Assembly (NCBI GenBank): GCA_026260175.1
Contig: JAKCWW010003815.1
Coordinates: 1,829-30,312 of the forward strand
Direction of reading: 5' to 3'
Source of the DNA: Reticulitermes lucifugus
Lineage: Eukaryota; Arthropoda; Insecta; Blattodea; Rhinotermitidae
DNA length: 28,484 nucleotides
Part shown: positions 20,351-28,484 of the stretch, in pieces
Layout of the letters: each line of letters starts with the position of its first letter
How positions within the stretch are numbered: the first letter of the stretch is position 1
Notes under the pieces: model-generated
Database searches by the model: none
The model's input: only the letters and a program-made list of their open reading frames with translations
Told to the model about the DNA's origin: nothing
Translations under genes and position numbers: made by a program

Positions 20351-20835
20351 GAAGCACCTAAAAATTGTAGGAGCCAGACGCGGACCTAAGCAAGTTTCAC
20401 ACCGAGGACCCACAAATATTAGGCTCCACGGTACAAAATTCAGTCGCCCGGGATTTGTGTACTCCTGTGTGTAACGACAACTGTATTGGCGCCGTCGGCT
20501 ATGCTGGTGTTAGGCTGTGCGATTTTGCCGTAGGATTGCTGACAACTGGGCGCGTCTATAGTGGCACCTGCCCCAAGGCCAGAGGCACCCAAGCCACGGA
20601 CAGTTAATAGTTCCTGTTAAAATCAATAACTCTGTCTTATAGATTAGCAAAACTCGCGGACGCTAGGAACTTGACTTTGGTTCAAGAAACAAAACTACGA
20701 TGATGTTAAGCGTGCAGTTCTCAGTTTCCGTGTCCATACGTTTGTCATTGTCACCTAAGTCAGGATGGGTATGTAAACAGCAAACGCTTTCCTTACAAAC
20801 ACACACACACACATCATGTAGTGGAGGTATAGCTG
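20351..20835. other. Unassigned spacer with short (AC)n
   Basis: CpG-containing, GC-richer than the average here, but with no recognised exon. A short AC run lies at 20800-20813. Confidence 0.4.
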
Positions 20836-20839
20836 CTCT

Positions 20840-21060
20840 TGTTCTTAACCAAAGTAGTATGCGGAGGTGAGTGGTTAGCCTCACGCCACGGTCGCTTTTC
20901 CTCCCGGGAAAGAGCCCCCTGTACACACTGGACAGGAGGCTGGGTGGGTTCCAGAGCTGGTCTGGACGGTTTGGAGAACAGAAAATTTTATTTCCCTTGT
21001 CCGAGATCCGAACCCCGATCGTCACATTACCTACTGCGCTATCCCGGTACCTTGGTATAT
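20840..21060 (-). mobile_element. tRNA-derived SINE, family B
   Basis: On the minus strand: box A (gatagcgcagtaggtaa, about 21046-21030) and box B (ggggttcggatctc, about 21016-21003), followed by aattttctgttctcc, the ctccagcc...cctcctgtcc.gtgtgtacagggggctctttcccggg block and 'gtgaggctaaccactcacc'. The order matches the family B copies at 16105 and 16727. Open frames overlapping it are accidental. Confidence 0.7.
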
Positions 21061-21865
21061 TCCATTGAAATTATTCTCGTCATTCCTTACTAGTGTTATA
21101 TCTTCTGCCGTGGGAGGGGGGGGGGACAGCTTTCAACCCCCCACATGAGCGCCACTGGATCGGTTGAACAAGTCTTGTCTTGCTGCGCCTAACTTGCTAA
21201 TCTACGTTTTCTTCAGATGTCCCGTAAGACAGCTCAGCTAGCTGCTAAGCCTACTGTCTTTACATATCTCATCATCCTAGAATCTGCCGGCGTTAAGGGT
21301 AGGGAAATTTTGTTCATATCACTTATTTTATGCTATGAATACCGTGTGGGTAATTCAGAGGTGCACCAGTCCCGGGAACCAGGTCGTCAGGGCGCCTGCA
21401 TTCTGTTCGCTGGCGCCTAATATTTGTGGGACCTCATTATGGAACGTTACATGCCACCATTCTGGCGCTTAGAATTTTGAGGTGGCTGCCAGATTTTTGG
21501 AAAATTTGTGTACTACTGGGTTAATATATATGCGTATGTATGATGTACGTATATACCAACATCCTACACTTATTATGTCTTTTAAAGGAAAAACGCCTTT
21601 GTACGCCACTGCATGATTGTCGATGTCTCCTAATGTACTCTACGGTTCATTTAGTGCCGAAGATATTTTGTGGGTTTTGTAATGTTCCCCGATTTTATTT
21701 ATTGCGCTGTATATACTCACGGCTGTCTCTTCTTTTTTCACTTTTTACGAACTGCGTACGCGGTTTTGTAATATTGTTGCACTTGTGTAAGTATTTCTTC
21801 TGAGATCTGTTCAGTATCAGTTACTGCAACTTCTTTTTTAACTGATACATAGTGACAGGATAAGA
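21061..21865. other. Unassigned spacer
   Basis: It contains a G run (about 21113-21124) that can pair with a nearby C run (about 21137-21143) to form a small hairpin. No gene recognised. Confidence 0.35.
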
Positions 21866-22140
21866 TAATGTTTCTCAAGCAGGGTTCCGCGGAGCATTTT
21901 AAGGGGTTTCTTGAGAAGTCGTGGAAAAATACATAAACATTCTGAAATACCGCGAAAAATTCCGATAGCTGTCGAAATATCGCGGGAAATTTTGACCAGC
22001 AATTGGCTATGCTGGAGTAATCTCCGTGCGCTACCAACTGTCTCCATTTTTTCCTGGCCTACAAATTATTTTATAAGTAGGGATTCCTCGGAATAGGAAA
22101 GAGTGTTTTAGGAGAGATATTGGGAAAAGCTGGGATAAGG
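21866..22140. mobile_element. Possible hAT-type non-autonomous element remnant
   Basis: The string tttctcaagcagggttccgcgga, followed by a ggggtttcttgagaa block, resembles the ends of hAT-derived repeats built around 'gggttccgcgga' and 'tttctcaa'. I could not find matching terminal repeats or an 8-bp duplication, so this is a weak resemblance only. Confidence 0.2.
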
Positions 22141-23297
22141 GCTGATTAACAACAATTAGGGTATTAGTTGTTTACAATTTATATACAAATGTACAAGGTA
22201 ACGTTTACTTCACTGCATAGTCAGTTACTGAGTCTGCCGCTAAACCCCCTCTCACTTTCAATCATTCTTAGTCAACTCACTATCTTGAATGTCCTTGAAA
22301 GAATTTAGTTTCAAGCTTCAGTTTAGAATAAATAATTACTCTTAATTAATTTGATCTGGTTCTCTGCTAGGCAGTTCACACTCACCAAGAATGAAGTATT
22401 ACGTTGTAAGTGCAACCAGCAGCTTGGCCATTGCTCCGTCCGTGCACTGGCAGGTCTTGTACAGAGGACAAATTTTAGAGGGTCCCCACGCTCTTGTAAC
22501 AGACGCACCGTCGAGTGACACTTCTACTGCTGCGTGCCACGATGTTTCCAAAACGTAATTCCTTATAGGGACTGATGGCTGTACCAGCATTATAGCAAGC
22601 GTGAAGGTGCAAACTGATCCCTGACACGCTTAAGCATGTCGCAAACCGAGACGTATGCAAGCCACGGGCATACAAGTAATACACTTAATCATTTGTGTTT
22701 TCTGTGTAATTATGCTTCATATGCAGAGGTTCTCGAGTTCTGTGTCCGATCGAATTCATCGTGGTCAATCAGGTCATGATTTATTATTTTCCAATCAAAG
22801 AAGTCTGTGACTGCAATTAAGTCCATGGTGATTAATCGTTAATGTTCGTCATCTTTTCGGGTTTTTGCACCTTACGGAAGTAGGCTGTGTTTCAAACTTT
22901 TCGAAGGATCGCGCTGTCTCAATGTTCAGCGTTTACCAACCAAAAGTCACTCAAAACGAGCAACTAAGCCGTACCTTCTTAGGTTAAACCATTATTGCGA
23001 AGTGCGTAGCTAAAATGTGAAAATAGTGTCTTAAAAATACATTGTGCGAATGTGCTTTCGCCTACGGGTTTGGTCTTCTTGGATGAAGGCCTTGACGTAA
23101 TTCAGTTAACTCTGTAAAAGTGTAAGATGGTGCGGGTGTCAAATGTGCATAAACTGTTTTAAAGTGCATTATTTTGGCTACAATTTTCTTTGTACGAAGA
23201 AAGTGCTTTCACCGAATTACACTTTGGAAACTACATTTACCGATCTCAAATATTTTGTATTCCTGGTTGAAGCTACTTTCGTCTCTTATCCAAAGTC
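22141..23297. other. Unassigned; possible intron of the minus gene
   Basis: It lies downstream (minus sense) of the membrane-protein exon. If the donor at 23301-23300 is used, at least the part next to it is intron. I found no convincing following exon. Confidence 0.4.
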
Positions 23298-24464
23298 TCA
23301 CCTCAGAGTTCTCGACAGTTCGTCTGCCAGCTCACTAAGAGACTGCTCAGTACGAGAAGTTCTAGCTATATTATCACTGATAGTCAAATAGTTATAAAAA
23401 CCTGGTGTTTGGTACATTCTTGGAGGAGGTATAAACATGTCTAAAGGGATATTTTCAGCGTCTTTATCGCCCAAAGGTAGACTAGTTGGATGTGCAGATG
23501 TACCACGAAGAGATGCAGACGACGAGGTCAGAAACTCATGAGACTGAGGCAATGGGCGAAGGAATTGTTGGGCTCTATACCGTGGACTTGTGCAGTGACA
23601 CCACATTGCCAAACCAAGGCACACGATCACTAAACTTAGACTGAGGAATCCAACAAGTATTGCGCCATCATACGTTGCAGGAATCTCATCGAGAGCATTA
23701 ATATCTTCTCCTCCTGGATCAGGAAGATCAGGAAAATGAGGAACATCTCTTCCGCCGTCGTACGTGGCGGGGATCTCTTGTACAATAGCACTATCTTCAA
23801 GTGAATTGGGAAGTTTGGAAATGTGAGGCATGTCTTCTGCTACAGAACGCACTTCGTCTGAGGGTTTGAGACACTTATTGAGAAAGGGATTGTAGCGAGC
23901 ACGGGACTCACACCGGCATATTCCCGTGATTCTTGGTCCTCTTCTACCAACGTTTTCCTTTCTCTGTAACACACAATGCATGCTGTCTTCACAACTGTCA
24001 TTGTCTATGCATTTCTGACCATGTTTTCGAAGGACAATGCAGATTCCTGGAGACCTACAGCGGCAAGTTGAGGGCGGATTCTTGCAAGTCGGATAGAGGA
24101 GAACACAGTCTGCGTCGAGCCAGCATACACTTTTACGTTCTGTGACATTCACTGCACTCACAACACTGCTCTTGAGGATGACAATATTGCTGATATCTCC
24201 ACTGCTTCCGCTGCCGGCTGTTGATATCATTGGGGCACCAAGAGTAATAGGGAGGACAATCAGGCATGTTAGGCGAAGCCAGTTTCTTGCACTGAAATGT
24301 GGACTGGTGATTCGACACCGCTTTGATATTCCAAGGAATATGATCACCAAGCGGAGAACGAGGTAGTCAAATAAACTTCCACACACATACCTCATGGACT
24401 TATATGCTGATCCGTATGCAACATCGATATTTGAACCGGAAGAATCAGTAAAGAGCGGAAACAT
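23298..24464 (-). CDS. Cys-rich single-pass membrane protein, unidentified
   Basis: The longest frame in the window (388 codons). Order: a hydrophobic signal-like segment (about residues 61-77), an N-glycosylation site (NVT, 106-108), a 12-cysteine region (114-198) with CRC pairs and CxxxxxC spacing like EB-module or EGF-like invertebrate ectodomains, two copies of a 27-28-residue unit (211-237 and 240-267) each ending EIPATYDG, a transmembrane helix (about 268-288), and a 100-residue tail ending in a Glu/Ser/Leu-rich segment. This predicts a type I membrane protein. The even Cys number fits six disulphides. The gene may be spliced at both ends. GTATGT (24390) to TTTCAG (24292) would remove 99 bases and join Met24 directly to the signal peptide. 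The final TGA lies inside a consensus donor (GAG then GTGAGA, 23301), so a further exon may follow. ATG at 24464 has a stop seven codons upstream. Family unknown; receptor or adhesion role is inference. Confidence 0.75.
   Translation of the reverse strand: MFPLFTDSSGSNIDVAYGSAYKSMRYVCGSLFDYLVLRLVIIFLGISKRCRITSPHFSARNWLRLTCLIVLPITLGAPMISTAGSGSSGDISNIVILKSSVVSAVNVTERKSVCWLDADCVLLYPTCKNPPSTCRCRSPGICIVLRKHGQKCIDNDSCEDSMHCVLQRKENVGRRGPRITGICRCESRARYNPFLNKCLKPSDEVRSVAEDMPHISKLPNSLEDSAIVQEIPATYDGGRDVPHFPDLPDPGGEDINALDEIPATYDGAILVGFLSLSLVIVCLGLAMWCHCTSPRYRAQQFLRPLPQSHEFLTSSSASLRGTSAHPTSLPLGDKDAENIPLDMFIPPPRMYQTPGFYNYLTISDNIARTSRTEQSLSELADELSRTLR
24292..24390 (-). other. Candidate 99-base intron inside the membrane-protein gene
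   Basis: On the minus strand the donor is ATGAG then GTATGTGTGT and the acceptor is CCACATTTCAG. The length is a multiple of three with no stop, so the frame is open with or without splicing. Removing it puts Met24 beside SARNWLRLTCLIVLPITLGA, a textbook signal peptide. Keeping it leaves an awkward 60-residue N-terminus with a second hydrophobic stretch. The polypyrimidine tract is weak. Confidence 0.45.
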
Positions 24465-24485
24465 GTAGGAGGGACATAAAAGTCA

Positions 24486-26034
24486 AATGGTTGTTATTAT
24501 TATTGATTGTGCAGTTTTTTGGATAAAATACTGTATAAACAGTCTATTGCACGGAATATGGATTACGTTAAAGGAGAGGAATATTTACGTCGATACAAAC
24601 ACAGATCCCGAGACACTGTTTTAGCGAGTGATTGTTCTGGGTAAGGATTTCGTAGCGGCTGAGTTCGTTGCTTTCTGGCGTGTAAGTTTTTGCTGCTTCG
24701 GTTTTCACATGATGCGCACTGCTGGACGTCGTCACAGGTAGAGTTGCCTGAACACATCCGGACGTATTCCCACAGGAGGGGCGAGCTTCGGTGTGGTTAT
24801 ACAGCAGTAAAGCCAGAACTGATCTCTTACACCTTTAACGGTAGCAAATAAAACGGCTGTTCTTTGTAATAAAATGCGTTCGAAGCACTGCTACTGATCT
24901 GTCAGCCCTACTGTCTGATCCCGAACCACAGCACTTGTTTTAGCTTCAAAATTAAATAAAAGTAATGAGGGTCAGAACTTGGTGCAAACTTTCGGAGACA
25001 CACGTTGAAGTGAGATGATCTGAGGGACAAACCGTTAGGAGTGTGGTGCCGTGTGGAAGCGCGAGTCTGCTCAGACAGTAACCAAGAACTCTGGCCCCTC
25101 CCTCGAATTACCCCCGAAGTCCACCTTTTCACTGGTAGTTCTTGCGTGACACGGCGTGTCTCAGGGAGGGGGGACGAGAAGAAACTCACAACCAGCCACT
25201 CGTCAATCTTCCCTTGCCTGCCATAGTTGGCCCACATATAGATTTATTCACGAAGCTGATAGCACGCTATCTGCACCAACCTTGGGGACCTTAACACTCG
25301 TCTTTCTGGGCACTGCAAAGAGACGTGTGGCTGTCAGGACCGCTAGAATGTAGACACTACGTCATCAAGTTGAAGGGAACTCAGACATTTGAATGCCAGA
25401 AATCCAAACAAAATATTTTCAATTTATATTATAATTTATATTACAATAGCCAACAAAATGCTCAATATTGCAGCATGTGATTTTACACTTAAAACATTAA
25501 ACATCCAACATGTTTCGATTCTTTAAAAATCATCCGCAGGGAGAAAACATCAATCAGATTATCAATCAGATAATCAAACATGAATTACATTAAAATAATA
25601 AATAATATATAATATAATAAATAATATAAGAAATCTTTTCATTTCTGCGTGAATTGTACTATATACTAAGGCCATGTAATTCTTTGTAGTGTTGACGTAC
25701 TCTGACTTAGTATCTTAGATAGATTATTCAAATTTTTGCTCCATTTAAATCCTGTTTTAAGTTCTTAATACAGCTGACGTTGCAAGGCACCACAAAGTAA
25801 GAATTATTTGCTGTAACCCTTTGAACATGCCCAGAAATCTAATAAGCTATAAACTTAGTATTTACTGGATACACGTAGACAGCGAGTACACAATTGGATA
25901 AAGGTTTCGGTTACTTGTAGCTGGTTTCTACACTGCTCCGAGCGATCAATAAGGACAAGCTTCCTGTTGCCGCATAAGTCAATGCACTGACAGCGTTAAC
26001 GTGTTTTTTGAAAGTGTTTAATTTATAGAGGATG
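24486..26034. other. Upstream region of the minus gene, then AT-rich repeat DNA
   Basis: 24.6-25.35 kb is comparatively CpG- and GC-rich and could hold the promoter or 5' UTR of the minus gene, but no TATA box or initiator stands out. A 109-codon minus frame (24908-25237) has no recognisable feature. From 25.4 kb the DNA is AT-rich and contains the degenerate hammerhead-like motif at 25505 and a short atcaatcagat tandem (25549-25575). Confidence 0.4.
25505..25542 (-). repeat. Degenerate copy of the hammerhead-like repeat
   Basis: The minus strand reads CUGCGGAUGA, then a stem GAUU...AAUC, then GAAACAUGUUGGAUG. The GAAACAUGUUGGA half is identical to the motif at 19.3 kb. The CUGAUGA half is broken by extra bases, so it should be inactive. 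It shows that the motif belongs to a dispersed family. Confidence 0.5.
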
Positions 26035-26235
26035 CCGGGATTTCTCTGTCGGTGTAGTGATTAGGCTACGGGCTGGACCACTGCCGATATTTTTTCGATT
26101 CTCGGTAGGTAAAAGATATTTGTGTCTTGTCCAAAATTTCTAGATCGTTTGTGGGACCAACCCAGCTTCAAACTGTATGGGTACCAGGAACTATTTCCCG
26201 GGGCGTAAAACGACCAGGTGTGAGGGTGATCACAC
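26035..26235 (+). mobile_element. tRNA-derived SINE, family B, diverged
   Basis: The 5' part (gtcggtgtagtgattaggctacgggctgga) contains a box-A-like segment. The box B region is decayed (ttcgattctcgg). The 3' body matches the copy at 16105 in order: a gggaccaacccagc block, gggtaccagga, ctatttcccggggcgtaaaacgaccagg. It ends in the trinucleotide repeat that follows, suggesting that the microsatellite grew from the SINE tail. Confidence 0.6.
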
Positions 26236-26276
26236 CACCACCACCACCACCACCACCACTACTGCTACTGCTGCTG

Positions 26277-26307
<31 letters not shown>

Positions 26308-26325
26308 TACCACCACCACCGCCGC
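26233..26325. repeat. Compound (CAC)n/(TGC)n/(TAC)n microsatellite
   Basis: About 93 bases of trinucleotide repeats: CAC units, then ACT/GCT units, then a run of TAC/ACT, then CAC and GCC units. The long Pro/Leu and Thr frames across it are artefacts of the repeat. Confidence 0.9.
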
Positions 26326-27406
26326 CATTACACATTCCAGTTTTCTCCCGTGTACATCTTGCAATCTTCTTGTGCAGGCCTTACATTAGTATGAATGAAC
26401 TGGCACCATTTACATGCAACAGTTGGAAGACAATGTACTTTAGGACCTACAGCTTTTTTCTCTTAATACTTCACACTGAATTTCATCTTACAGAAATAAT
26501 CAAAGCCTTCGAAATAAACATTCGCTATCTGTCGCAATGGTTTCAACAGCATTTTCCTCCATTTATTTATTCCTATACACTGAATCACTACTTTACTGGA
26601 TATACAAGCTCTCATACACGGATGTCTGTTTTTGGCAATCACTGAATGCCTTCCATTCTTTGTGTACCTTCATTTCTGGTCAATGGTTGGAATTAACGAA
26701 ATAAATTGCCATGTCCATGTGGCCATTTAATTACATTTCTGTGTTTGCCTCTGACTTGATTCTTTAAACGAATTCTGCAATGTATGAATTGAAAAGTTTT
26801 TTTCGGAACAAAACCAATCCTGAAATGAAAGATTCTGATGATATCCACTTAAGAACGTTGTGTATTATATTCTAATCACGTGTGTGAAATTGATTGACAA
26901 CTTACTGCATTACTGCATGTGGGTATTTATAAAATGGAGTGCTTTAATATGTTAAAATGTTACACAATTTTATTTATTCTTAAAAATATCATATTACCAC
27001 GCCAAATTTTTGAATGAAAGTATACATCTTACATGAGTGTAATTTGAGGTTTAAAGCTTACTTTATTTTCGCTTGATTGAGGTGTGTTTTATTTTTCCGT
27101 ATTTGGTGTGTCAAAACTTGCGTCTCTTTCAGTGTGGCTTTTTTCCCTCCGTCATATTAAGTATCCACATAAAACAAAACTCGTCCAATTTCAGACATTG
27201 CGATTTGCTTAAAAGAATTCTTAGTATTTGGGATGGTCTAATGGAGTAACAGAAGGCTGGAGGAATTAGGTATCAGGATGTATGATTTAGGGATTTCGCC
27301 GGATTATGTACTCAGGCATTGGTGTTCTGAGTTCGTGACACCTCCAAAACGTTGGTATCCGCCGGCAGGTCTACATGGTGACAAAACTACCTGAATACTT
27401 ACTAGG
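26326..27406. other. Unassigned AT-rich spacer
   Basis: No exon recognised. The segment 27270-27400 has repeat-like character, but I cannot place it in a family. Confidence 0.35.
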
Positions 27407-27707
27407 AGCTTCATTACTTTTTTGTGGTGAAGGGCCCCGCAGCAGATGCTACGGACGCACCGCAGCCTTGAGGCTCATTGTGCAAACCTGTGATGAAGAT
27501 GATTAGTTTTTTCGTTTTTCCTCGTAATGGAGCACCGGTGGAATGAAATTAACAGGGGAAAACCGAAATACTGGGGGACAAACCTGTCCCAGTGCCAATT
27601 TGTCCACCACAAATCGCACATGGAGTGGCCCGAGATCGAACCCGGGTCCGCGGTGAGAGGCCGGCGACTAACCGCCTGAGCCAGTGCACGGCCTAGCTTC
27701 ATTACTT
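27407..27707 (-). mobile_element. Full-length tRNA-derived SINE, family A, with 13-bp target duplication
   Basis: AGCTTCATTACTT is repeated exactly at 27407-27419 and 27695-27707 and brackets a 275-base minus-strand SINE (27694 to 27420). The 5' end is a well-preserved tRNA-like region with box A (tggctcaggcggttag, about 27683-27668) and box B (gggttcgatctcgg, about 27643-27630). The body carries ttgtggtggacaaattggc, the ggacaggtttgtcccccagt hairpin and ccaccggtgctccattacg. The 3' end is an A-rich cacaaaaa tail. The perfect duplication and clean promoter point to a recent insertion mobilised by a LINE. Confidence 0.85.
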
Positions 27708-27814
27708 ACTGTTTATAATATACTGTAAGAATGAAATCGGGGCGGAAGGAATGGCTTGTTGGCCGCATGCGAGAAATGAAAATTGCCTACAGAATTTCAG
27801 TTGAGAAATATTGA

Positions 27815-28095
27815 TGTCATACATGTGGGAGAGAGAAGACAGGTGCATACAGAGTTTTTGGTGTGGAAACATGAAGGCAAGAGACACCTGGAAGACCTAA
27901 GCGGGGATTGGAGGGTAATGTAAATATAGACGGGGAAGGGGGTGTTGACGGGATTGATATGACTCGGGATAGGAACAAGTGGCGATCTCTTGTGAACTCG
28001 GTGATGAACTTTCGGGTTCCATAAAATGCGAGGAATTTCCTGAGTAGCTGAGGAACGAACAGCATCTCCAGAAGAACTCTGCTCCTTCGTGACAA
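27815..28095 (+). mobile_element. LINE 3' tail (WEDNIK family)
   Basis: The + strand reads, with frame breaks, RRQVHTEFLVWKHEGKRHLEDL (in part, from about 27836), then GVDGIDMTRDRNKWRSLVNS (about 27939-28000), MNFRVP (about 28003-28020) and RNFLSS with SRRTLL (about 28030-28085). These follow the same C-terminal order as the copies at 690, 18.1 and 19.8 kb. The WEDNIK core itself is decayed here. The long minus frames over this region are shadows. Confidence 0.65.
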
Positions 28096-28484
28096 GTGGT
28101 TAACCTTGACTGAAATAGAACACTTGGGAGGCGCAGGGTTACATGGGAGCGTAGTCTTAGTATTACGTAAAATTGTATGGGGACATGGATAGAATTTATC
28201 TGTATTTTTCTTGTATGCACGGCAATGAATCTTCGAGTCCCACAAATGCGATGAATGATAGAATATTTGACGGACTGCCAGCTTCTGTTGAAAGATTATG
28301 CACCAAGTATATAATTAATTTGTAAATAATTACATGTGTTGCGTAAAATATTGTCTGTAATTAAAAACAAAAAGCTTTCTGAATGGTACTACAAAGGTAA
28401 AGCAATCCCATTACAGGCCTAGACAGGCCCTTAGGGTCCAGGAGGTTGAGGCTCCCAGATTTGTAGACAATCGGCACATGAAGG
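28096..28484. other. LINE-adjacent and unassigned sequence to window end
   Basis: Probably includes the 3' end of the preceding LINE copy, then AT-rich sequence. The last 80 bases (ccattacaggcctagacagg...) look repeat-like and continue beyond the window. No gene recognised. Confidence 0.35.

Noticed and set aside
21105-21145. G-quadruplex or regulatory hairpin at the G run
   Set aside because: It is a single long G tract rather than four separated tracts. The hairpin with the C run is short and has no supporting context.
24908-25237. 109-codon minus frame upstream of the membrane-protein gene
   Set aside because: Low-complexity basic/Ser-rich product with no motif. The open length follows from locally higher GC.
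26127-26645. A 172-codon + frame with long Pro and Leu runs
   Set aside because: Its length comes from reading through the trinucleotide microsatellite and a SINE. There is no domain or splice support.
27817-28245. 142-codon minus frame (and 107-codon overlap)
   Set aside because: Shadow of the + strand LINE tail, which shows several family motifs in order.

Overview
This window looks like insect nuclear DNA, most likely a blattodean (cockroach or termite) genome. The reasons are long AT-rich non-coding stretches, GT...AG introns, AATAAA signals, tRNA-derived SINEs, and many 5'-truncated non-LTR retrotransposon tails whose protein fragments resemble repeats I associate with cockroach assemblies. 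The species assignment is inference. There is one ambiguous base (N) at 15206. I see no prokaryotic genes, CRISPR array, or intact tRNA or rRNA gene.

Layout. Positions 1-6.1 kb are mostly retroelement debris: a LINE fragment cut by the window edge, LINE 3' tails, two tRNA-derived SINE copies, and an old RT-type fragment split by a tiny palindromic TA-flanked element at 5083-5160. From 6.19 to 9.06 kb there are two phase-compatible exons on the + strand. They encode the C-terminal end of an unidentified protein with a PPPPY motif and a Ser/Thr/Pro-rich tail. A probable long 3' UTR or downstream transcribed region follows. The block from about 6.6 to 14.44 kb is strikingly CpG-poor and almost free of recognisable transposons. 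It ends abruptly where CpG-rich, repeat-rich DNA resumes. A possible promoter and first exon of another + strand gene lie at 14.70-15.00 kb (weak).

Positions 15-22 kb hold a degenerate minisatellite, SINE copies, two antisense LINE tails, and a foldback element (19236-19533). The foldback element is flanked by a perfect 12-bp direct repeat and contains a hammerhead-ribozyme-like core on the minus strand, as expected for a Penelope-like element. Positions 23.3-24.46 kb hold the best gene: a minus-strand single-pass membrane protein with a 12-cysteine ectodomain, a duplicated juxtamembrane segment and a cytoplasmic tail. It is probably spliced at both ends. Positions 25-28.5 kb return to repeats: a second copy of the hammerhead-like motif, a SINE ending in a compound trinucleotide microsatellite, a full-length SINE with a perfect 13-bp target-site duplication, and another LINE tail.

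The two host genes are convergent: + strand at 6-9 kb (extending to about 14.4 kb) and minus strand at 23-24 kb. Nothing in the sequence links their functions.
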